Assembly (NCBI GenBank): GCA_021014325.1
Contig: CM037470.1
Span: forward strand, 3,561,647 to 3,625,646
Length of the DNA stretch: 64,000 nt
Reading direction: 5' to 3'
DNA from: Plazaster borealis
Lineage: Eukaryota > Echinodermata > Asteroidea > Forcipulatida > Labidiasteridae
Shown: piece by piece, positions 56,974-64,000 of the stretch
Position numbering within the stretch: position 1 is the stretch's first letter
Layout: every line of letters starts with the position of its first letter
Notes under the pieces: generated by a model
Told to the model about the DNA's origin: nothing
Database searches by the model: none
The model's input: the letters and a program-made list of their open reading frames with translations, nothing else
Translations under genes and position numbers: made by a program

Positions 56974-57357
56974 TTAAAGGCACTCGACACGTTTGGTAAT
57001 TGTCAAAGACCAGTATTCTCACTTGGTGCATCCCAGCATAATGCATAAAATAACAAACCTGTGCAAATTTGGGCTCAATATTGGTCATCGAAGTTGCAAG
57101 AAAATAATGAAAGAAAAAACACCCTTGTTGCACAAAATTAATTTGTGTGCTTTCAGATGCCTGAAAAGGGCTTCAGGCCTGAAGTCTTTTCAGAGTCAAA
57201 TATTTTAGTGAGAAATTACCTCTTTCTCAAAAACTACGTTTCTTCAGAGGGAGTCGTTTCTCACAATGTTTTATACTATCAACAGCTCTCCGTTGGTCGT
57301 TACCAAACACGGTACTTTTTTATGCTAATATATATTTTTAGTAATTACCAAACGCAC
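56974..57357 (-). mobile_element. MITE family A copy 15, diverged palindrome
   Basis: Reverse copy with an intact left end and a degraded right end. Its centre is a different palindrome (CTTCAGGCCTGAAG within 57161-57193) from the one in all other copies. Confidence 0.8.
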
Positions 57358-57419
57358 ACATTGTCGTCAAATCTCTCAAACATGTGCTGTTTGGAATTTC
57401 CTTTTTAAATAGTTGTTCA

Positions 57420-57718
57420 TGCACTGAACCTCCTACAGTGTATTGCAATTAGTCAGTAGTGATACAAAAAAATGCCTCTGGAAATACAACCAGCGGAACA
57501 TACGGTCTGCCATTCTGTGGAGTCAAACATGTGGTTCTACGAAATGGTGCCTTTGTTAGTTCACGAAGTAAAAGGAAAACCACACAATTTTGAGGTATAT
57601 TTTGTGTGGATCAACATATTCTACTTTTAAAACATCTTTCCAACCTTATTAATTTCATAACAAAACCCTTTTTTTAAAGCACAAAGCGCCCCAATACGAG
57701 GGCAATGTGACCCTTTAA
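57420..57718 (-). mobile_element. MITE family I copy 3, reverse
   Basis: Contains GCCTCTGGAAATACAACC and CGGAACATACGGTC and ends GGGCAATGTGACCCTTTAA, abutting B copy 5. Confidence 0.65.
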
Positions 57719-58102
57719 AGGGAAGGTATACGTTTGGTAATCACTCTATGGCAATACAAACCTACTTGGTTAGAAGTACAGCAGCTTTCGATAGTTTAAA
57801 GCATTTTGAGAATCATTTCACTTCGAAGTAATGTGGTAATGAAAAAATATATTAGTTTTTATCCCCGAAAATTTGAATCTGAGAAACATTACTGTCAGTA
57901 ACGTTTCTAAGATTGTGTACTCCAATTACGGATTGTTTTTCCTGCGCGGACGTAACCGCTCCGGATTTTCGGCGATATCTCAAAAACACAACCACCTTTT
58001 GAAATGAAATTTTAACAGGGTTAGTTTGATTGTATATATACACTCATATATGATTAAAACAATGGAACGGTTCCAAAAACCAAAGGTATAGTTTCCCTTT
58101 AA
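57715..58102 (-). mobile_element. MITE family B copy 5, reverse
   Basis: Starts TTAAAGGGAAGGTATACG and ends GGTATAGTTTCCCTTTAA. Its first TTAA (57715-57718) is shared with the family I element to its left. Confidence 0.78.
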
Positions 58103-58207
58103 CGGTGCCACGGCCTTTACGTTTCACTTCATACAGCGCGCTGTGGGATTTTTGTTTTACCACCTTGAGAGTAGAGAGGGAGCTTAATGACTCTCTAGCT
58201 GATGCTG

Positions 58208-58240
58208 ATTTGCATGCAAATGTATTCCCGTTATGCAAAT
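58208..58240. promoter_or_regulatory. Three octamer sites in 33 bases
   Basis: ATTTGCATGCAAAT (58208-58221) is a palindrome made of two overlapping perfect octamers. A third perfect octamer ATGCAAAT follows at 58233-58240. It lies in non-repetitive-looking sequence 2 kb left of the candidate distal promoter. Binding by POU factors is an inference. Confidence 0.4.
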
Positions 58241-58369
58241 TAAAGGCATACAGTGGTTGGGATGTAGGGAAGAGCTGGTCGTATTGCTAGTCAAAACAAT
58301 CAAAGCAGATTAAAGCCAACTGCTACTCGGGTTTTCTCCCGTGAAGGTGTTTTATTATGCACAGTGTCT

Positions 58370-59140
58370 AGGACTCGAGAGTCCTCAATCCTTGAGTCCG
58401 TGTCTTCGGTATCTAGGGGAGCAGGAGTCCCGAGTCACGAGTTTCAGAGGTAGAGTGTGAGTCTGAGTCATGAATCTTAATTGTCATTCTGAGTACAAGT
58501 CATGAGTCTCAAAGGCCAAGATAGAGTTTGAGTCATGATTCTCTATGGTCAAGTCGATTCTGAGTCATGAATCTTAATGGTCGAGTCTGAGTACAAGTCT
58601 CTCAATGGTCGAGTCTGAGTCAGAGTCTCAATGAGAGTCCGAGTCCGAGTAATGAGTCTCAAAGTCTGAGTTCGAGTCATGATTCTCAATGGTCAAGTCA
58701 AGTCTGAGTCATGAGTCTCAAAGGTCGAGTCTGAGTACGAGTCATGAGTCTCAATGGAGTCTGAGTTTGAGTTATGAGTCTCTATGGTCGAGTCTGAGCC
58801 CGAGTCATGAGACTCAAAGGTCGAGTCTGAGTTTGAGTCACGAGTCTCTATGGTCGAGTCTGAGACCGAGTCATGAGACTCAATGGTCGAGTCTGAGTTT
58901 GAGTCATAGTCTCAATGGTCGAGTCTGAGTCTGAGTCATGAGTCTCAAAGGTCGAGTCTGAGTTCGAGTCATGAGTCTCAATGGTCGAGTCTGAGTTTGA
59001 GTCATGAGCCTCAATGGTCAAGTCTGTGAATAAGTCACGAGTCTGAGTCCGAGTCATGAGTCTCAAAGGTTGAGTCTGAGTACGAGTCATGAGTCTTAAA
59101 GGTCGAGTCTGAGTGCAAGCCAAGAGTCTGAAAACATGTA
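58370..59140 (+). repeat. GAGTC-rich degenerate repeat array, about 770 bp
   Basis: Dozens of variants of GTCGAGTCTGAGT and CATGAGTCTCAA, in a higher-order unit of roughly 45-50 bp. Reading frames through it are Ser/Leu repeats without other coding signs. Confidence 0.85.
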
Positions 59141-60042
59141 TTTTCAGTGCAGGACTGGTGCTTAGCCAGAGCCAAAACCTGAGCCATGGTTTCGACTGTG
59201 AGTAGTTTTCCTGGGTATTATGCAAATGAGTAGACCGAGCGCCCTCTACTGAATTGAAGAATCAACAGAAGGGAGATTGTAAACGTAGTACCAGTTCATA
59301 TTCGCCAAGCCGACTCCGATCTGATTTTCAAGGTACTTACAGCCTAAACGTTAATTACCACCCCCACCACACCCACAAATCATCATTGAACTTTTAGTAA
59401 TGATTTCTAACCTCCGGTCCGGTTTCTTCTATATGAAATTTCATTCACGAACGATTGTGATAATCGAAGATATCAAAGTAGGGCCTACGGGTTAACCATT
59501 GGTTGACGATGATATTGGCGGGAGTGCACTACACATCCACGTGTGTTGGAGAACAGTCCATGGGTTATCTTACTGAGGCTTGCATCATGGCGGAATAAAC
59601 TGCATCCTTCCTCCATGGCTTATTTAATTGATTAAAACCGATCATCAAAAGTCTAAACGGGCCCGAAGCATCGTAATTTACAGTGGATTATTAACACATT
59701 CCATGTCTCGTGCACAATAAATACGCAACTTATCGCCACTACTATGGAACGGCCGTAGTGTAACGAGAACAGAAATCCATATTTCGCCACCGGGCACACA
59801 CACACACCCACCGCATCTTGCCCCGCAAGAGACGGTTAAGTCACCCCTTTAGCTTCCTGGTCAAACACGGGGTAAAATGTCCTCCTGCACGGCCCAGTAT
59901 TCGATGATAAAAAAGGGTCATGATTTGGCGAGCTGGCGAGTTCAAAATGCATGTGCATCACTGGAAAATGGCACACAAAGTGGTCAAATCAAACCCGTTT
60001 TATAGTCAACATAGTTCCCATTTAATTTGTTTAGTTACTTAC
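59141..60042. other. Single-copy region left of the candidate distal promoter
   Basis: CpG-containing and comparatively free of repeats; no exon recognised. Would be the start of the long 5' intron if 60043 is a real first exon. Confidence 0.4.
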
Positions 60043-60132
60043 CAATAAGCTCATCTGACTGCAATCGTGTAGAATGCTTGCTGTGGCGAACGACGGTGGC
60101 ACGACGTTTACCACACACTGCCCGTATATATA
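60043..60132 (-). promoter_or_regulatory. Candidate TATA promoter plus short non-coding first exon
   Basis: On the minus strand a TATATATA box (60125-60132) is followed, at a typical TATA-to-start distance, by a CpG-containing segment, then by a strong donor GTAAGTAA with the exon edge at 60043. This is what a short 5' UTR exon looks like. The next minus-strand acceptor with a gene behind it is the one before the PEA15-like ATG (35062), about 25 kb away, so this may be its distal first exon. It could also be chance or belong to an unrelated transcript. Confidence 0.35.
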
Positions 60133-60776
60133 CATACAGTGCTACATTTAGAGCATTTCACCGCCAAAAATGAAGCATGGCTTTTAACCAACATGCAATT
60201 ATAATTAGCTTATAATAGTGTCGAGTTTTTCCCCCACCACCGTGAAACACTACTACTGTGGTCTTGTCCACGTACTACATAGAATGCCAGTGATTAAAAA
60301 ATGAAACACGTCTGCTCGCTCATAATTCAACCTTTAGTATAAAAGGCGCTTGATTAAAAATTCCAGTCACCCGCTGTTGGATCTGAACGTATGCTGTGGG
60401 TGTACATTCTATACCATGAATGAATAGGATTTTCACACGTCTGGTTTTGGAAACCATCTGTTTTAACAACCATCTGTTTTAACGCGTTGGCTTCGTGCAG
60501 AAACCCACGTGTGGTATTTGTTTTGTCGTCTTCTAGTATTTAAAAAAACCTTCCTTTGTTTTGATACCCATTTTAAGCTGAGCTTATCCTACGCTTTTTC
60601 CGTGTTGGGTGTTTGTGGTTTATTGATCAGAAAAGCTATTATTCATTCATACATTCTTTTTTTGCAGACAAAAGGGGTTCAGTTTTGTCAACGATTTTGT
60701 CGGAATTGTGGGTTTTTTCTTTTACTTCGTGAGCTAAAATGATTCGCCATTTTGTATACCAAATTTTTGACTGCAC

Positions 60777-60952
60777 TTAAAGGCGGACCGTGTAAGTTCA
60801 CGAGGCACAAGGAAAACCACACAATTTCGAGGGATATTGTTGTGTGGATCATTATATTCTACTTTTAAAACATATTTCCAACCATATTCATTTAATAACA
60901 AAGGCTTTTATAGCCCATAGCGCCCAATCCGGAGGCAACTTGTCCCTTTTAA
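60777..60952 (-). mobile_element. MITE family I copy 4, short
   Basis: TTAA-bounded 176-bp deletion derivative: starts TTAAAGGCGGACCGTG, ends GGAGGCAACTTGTCCC then TTTTAA. Confidence 0.65.
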
Positions 60953-61355
60953 AAAAAATTACATGAAATAAGCTCACAGGTAGGCTATCAATATAATACA
61001 AACAACAAAGATGCTTTTTTTATTCGACAAAATATTGTGGTCAGACTCATAAAAAAAGTAAACTATTGGCAATAAGTAAATGTTTTATCATTAAAAATAA
61101 AATCTGGAAAAATTATCTACAAATCACTTTGTTTTTTTTAAAAAGATTATTACATATGCCACAAATAATACAAACATTTATTACCGACTCTTTAAAAATC
61201 AACTTATTGCATTGAAAGAAATGTCTCTAAACGTATAGGCCTATGTAACCCTAAATTTACACCATAACATTGAAAAAGAAAACATAACCGAATAAGCAAA
61301 CAAACAAACACCACAACAAAAAACCTCCTCCACCCCATCCCTACCCCCCCCCCAA

Positions 61356-61387
61356 AAAAAAAATAAATAAATAAATAAATAAATAGA

Positions 61388-61418
<31 letters not shown>

Positions 61419-61557
61419 AATAAAATAAATAAATAAAAAAATAAAAAATAAAAAATAAAAATAAATAAATAAAATAATAATAATTAATACAAATAAAATA
61501 AATAAATAAACAAATAATTAAATAAATAAAATAAATAAATAAATAAATAAAAATAAA
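61356..61557 (+). repeat. AAAT / AAATA microsatellite
   Basis: 200 bp of nearly pure AAATA/AAAT units, preceded by a C run and an A run. Confidence 0.93.
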
Positions 61558-62003
61558 AACCCTATCCTTAGCAGCTTGCAAATGACACACACATAATGGC
61601 CATATACTTTATTAATGCCTTACGACAGCACCTAGATTTTAAGCTGGTATTGTATTTCCGAAAATACAGTTTTCTGACTGGAATTCCACCGAAAACAACC
61701 GCAGAAAATATGAACAATTTGGAGCAGCTCTTTATTAGAGGATGACTCCCATAATGGTCATGTTCCCTTTGAGCTACACCCACATATATATATATATATA
61801 TACAATGCGGCTAGGGCACCAGACTACTTTGTCTGCGAGCCTCTCTTTGATAAACATGAAGTAGTATGGCTGAAAGACGAAACTGCTCATTTGGTGCTCG
61901 ATATGTGGCATGGTGTGCCCCACCTATTGTGTCTTCACTGTGTGCTTGGAATCTCATGAAATCTTTAGAGGAATTTAGAAGGGGGTGGGTGTTACTTCTG
62001 CAC

Positions 62004-62203
62004 CAGAGCCGTATATTGAGAGAGTTGCGACAACTTGCGATTTGAAGCCATTTTTTGTCAAAAAACACATTGGCGAATACAAGGTGCCAGACTAGTCTGC
62101 ACATTGGGTTGTGCTGCATTTGAACTGAAAATGGCATCCAGCAACCACGTGACCGAAGAAAACTGGTCCCTCTATGTCGAAACTCTCTCAATACACAGCT
62201 CTG
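62004..62203. mobile_element. hAT-like MITE, 200 bp
   Basis: Inverted ends CAGAGCCGTATATTGAGAG / CTCTCAATACACAGCTCTG. Flanks TTCTGCAC and TTCTGTAC fit an 8-bp target duplication with one change. Confidence 0.75.
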
Positions 62204-63487
62204 TTCTGTACAAGAGGAAATTAGTGTGTTAAAGTATTGGAACGTTGAGAGGGGGGGGGGGGGTGTGGAATATCCTCTGACCCCGAATCGGGCATGGTAT
62301 AAAACTGCTTTACAGTGCAACCGCCCATCTTTAAGATCGCAACATTAATTCCTAAAACATGTACACAATATTTCACCCTCCTTTCTGGACACAATTTCCT
62401 TTAAAGAGGCAGTTTTGGAAACCAGTCTTTGCATAATTTGAAACAATATTTCTCATTTACTTATTGAGTAGTGACAGAGGTGCAAATTACAATTAGCCAC
62501 GCCCCTTTCTTAATATAACTTTTTTTTTGTATATCATAAAGACCACCTGATAAGCTTCCAACCAATCAGAATGGCTAAATTTCTAACCTCTCTTCATAGT
62601 ATATCACATACACATACATTAGAATACACTAACAACACCATTACATGTTCTATACTGTAGTTAAGTTAACTTTTGGTATATTATTTCATTTAAAAAAAAG
62701 ATCTCCATACATATGTACAGCTTAAAGGTGACATTATAAATATGAATAATATTGGGTACTTATGTAGCGCGCGCACACAATAGTAGCTAGATCAAGGTGC
62801 TACACATTATAATCACTGTATATCATCAGGTGTACTTAACAACCTTAAAGTGAGGGAGTAACCCAAGGAATTACACGAATGCGGGAAGGTTCCATTAGTT
62901 ACTGGCACCCCAGTAAGCCAGCAAGTTTGATAGGCAGGGCAGGGGTGTTGGAAACCACAGAACCTAGAACACACTGTCAGAAAGACATCTTGAAGAACAG
63001 ATTGCTCAACTTATCAGAGGGTTCAGCTCTGGGTAGGTCTGTATGTCTGTACAATTTTGTGCATTAAGTATTTTTTCATTTTTAATACACAACTCTGGGA
63101 CGTGACCCCCTCTTAGATATGTGCAATATTCCAGTCTATGATATCAAGGACTTTGACTCCCCCCAGGGCATTGCACTTTGGAGAAAACAGTGAAATAAAT
63201 AACATGTACCATGACTCACTAAACAATTCCTAAAAACGTTCTCAACTCCGTGGGGAGCGTAAATACTTCAAGCTGCTTTATAAGAGCGCAAAGGGTTTAG
63301 TCAACACTAGTACGATCTTAGCCCTACTTAGGGCTTTTACCAAACCTCGGCTAAGGCTCCGGGCTTCATTTGATGCTGGAAACACCGTGCAAAATATACA
63401 CTACTCCGAAATTGGTGACGTATCCCAAGGCTGGAGCTGGAGTTCAAGACGAGGTTTAGCAAAGGACCCTCGTTACCATTTATCAGG
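62204..63487. other. Unassigned region
   Basis: G run at 62248-62263, a SINE family 4 fragment near 63225-63300, no exon seen. Confidence 0.4.
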
Positions 63488-63885
63488 GATGCGGTTTGAC
63501 GAGTGTGAACATTCCTGGAAAATGGCTTGGGCCTGGGTTCCCCCTTAAACTAGGCCCGGAACCCTCACAGATCTTACAGTTCAAGACGTTTACAGACTCT
63601 GTGCACCACCAGAAATACAAAACTACAGGTTTAAACAAAATGTGGAATGGTCCTTTCTCCCTTTGGTGACTGCTTTACTTCCTTCAAGAAAATGTGAAGG
63701 CACAAAGAGATTTGAGAAAAATCCTGAAATCAGGAAAAATCCTGAGAGATCACATGAGAGATATTATTGTCCAGTGTCCAGCTCGAGGCCAGGCCAGGAT
63801 TCGAACCCACATTCAGATGACACTGCCACCAGAACAGTGTCCCGTGGGCTGGACATTTCGGCCACTTTAACGAATAGCAATGATC
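63488..63885 (+). mobile_element. SINE-like repeat family 3
   Basis: Shares TTTGGTGACTGCTT, CTTCAAGAAAATGTGAAGG and ATCCTGAAATCAGG with 7505-7612 and 17150-17420. A GGATTCGAACCC motif lies at its 3' side, as in a reverse tRNA B box. Confidence 0.55.
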
Positions 63886-64000
63886 AGTGAAAGCATAACA
63901 AGGAAAGAATCTGTAATCTGTAATGCAACTTAAGGTTTTGTACAGGACTGGTGTAAAGCTGACAAAATAGTGGCATACAGTGTTTATGTTTTGTGTGATG

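Noticed and set aside
58689..59225. Ser- or Thr-rich repeat proteins on either strand
   Set aside because: Open frames come from the GAGTC array, which lacks stops by composition; both strands are open, so coding is unlikely.
61204..61590. Ile/Tyr/Phe-rich frame that looks like a membrane protein
   Set aside because: Translation of the AAATA microsatellite.
61811..62320. 169-residue minus-strand frame
   Set aside because: Covers the hAT-like MITE at 62004-62203 and flanks; no domain, no splice signals.

Overview
This window is animal nuclear DNA: AT-rich, intron-dominated and full of short non-autonomous transposons. It most likely comes from an echinoderm, and a sea star is my best guess. 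The guess rests on the gene content (deuterostome-type POU2F1 and PEA15 relatives) and on the dense TTAA-flanked MITE and tRNA-SINE landscape; no species marker was seen. There is no sign of bacterial or phage gene organisation.

Two genes are supported, both on the minus strand. (1) A POU class 2 (Oct-1/Oct-2) transcription factor runs from a candidate promoter and ATG exon near 26.6-27.1 kb leftwards to at least 3.5 kb. Eight coding exons (26614-26653, 11404-11466, 10638-10831, 8602-8655, 7663-7794, 6483-6704, 5419-5571, 3487-3612) join in phase into 328 residues of glutamine-rich activation region. The POU-specific domain and homeodomain must lie beyond the left edge. (2) A complete three-exon PEA-15-like gene (34870-35044, 34097-34237, 32716-32819) encodes 139 residues: a death effector domain plus the C-terminal ERK-docking tail. 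Its ATG exon seems to be preceded by a splice acceptor, and a TATA-box/donor pair at 60.04-60.13 kb is a candidate distal first exon. The two genes lie 6 kb apart; their human counterparts are both on 1q23-q24.

Layout: 1-3.5 kb, repeats in a POU2 intron; 3.5-11.5 kb, activation-domain exons separated by MITEs, SINEs and 118-bp repeats; 11.5-26.6 kb, the large intron 1, with an octamer-like cluster at 22.06-22.24 kb; 26.6-27.2 kb, 5' end of POU2; 27.2-32.7 kb, intergenic repeats; 32.7-35.1 kb, PEA15-like gene; 35.1-64 kb, a repeat-rich region that is either a long 5' intron of the PEA15-like gene or intergenic. No protein-coding exon was recognised after 35.1 kb.

The repeats are unusually informative. 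At least five TTAA-flanked MITE families (called A, B, D, I and K here) end in TTAAAGG, as T2/Kolobok-type elements do. Family A has 15 copies. Two A copies are flanked by direct duplications of 49 and about 125 bp that themselves start and end at TTAA. Three junctions have two elements sharing a single TTAA. Other clear events are a hAT-like element with a perfect 8-bp target duplication inside the B box of a tRNA-derived SINE, a foldback element carrying telomere-like GGGTTA repeats, a TA-flanked MITE nested in a B element, and a SINE fragment inside a MITE whose uninterrupted relative lies 11 kb away.
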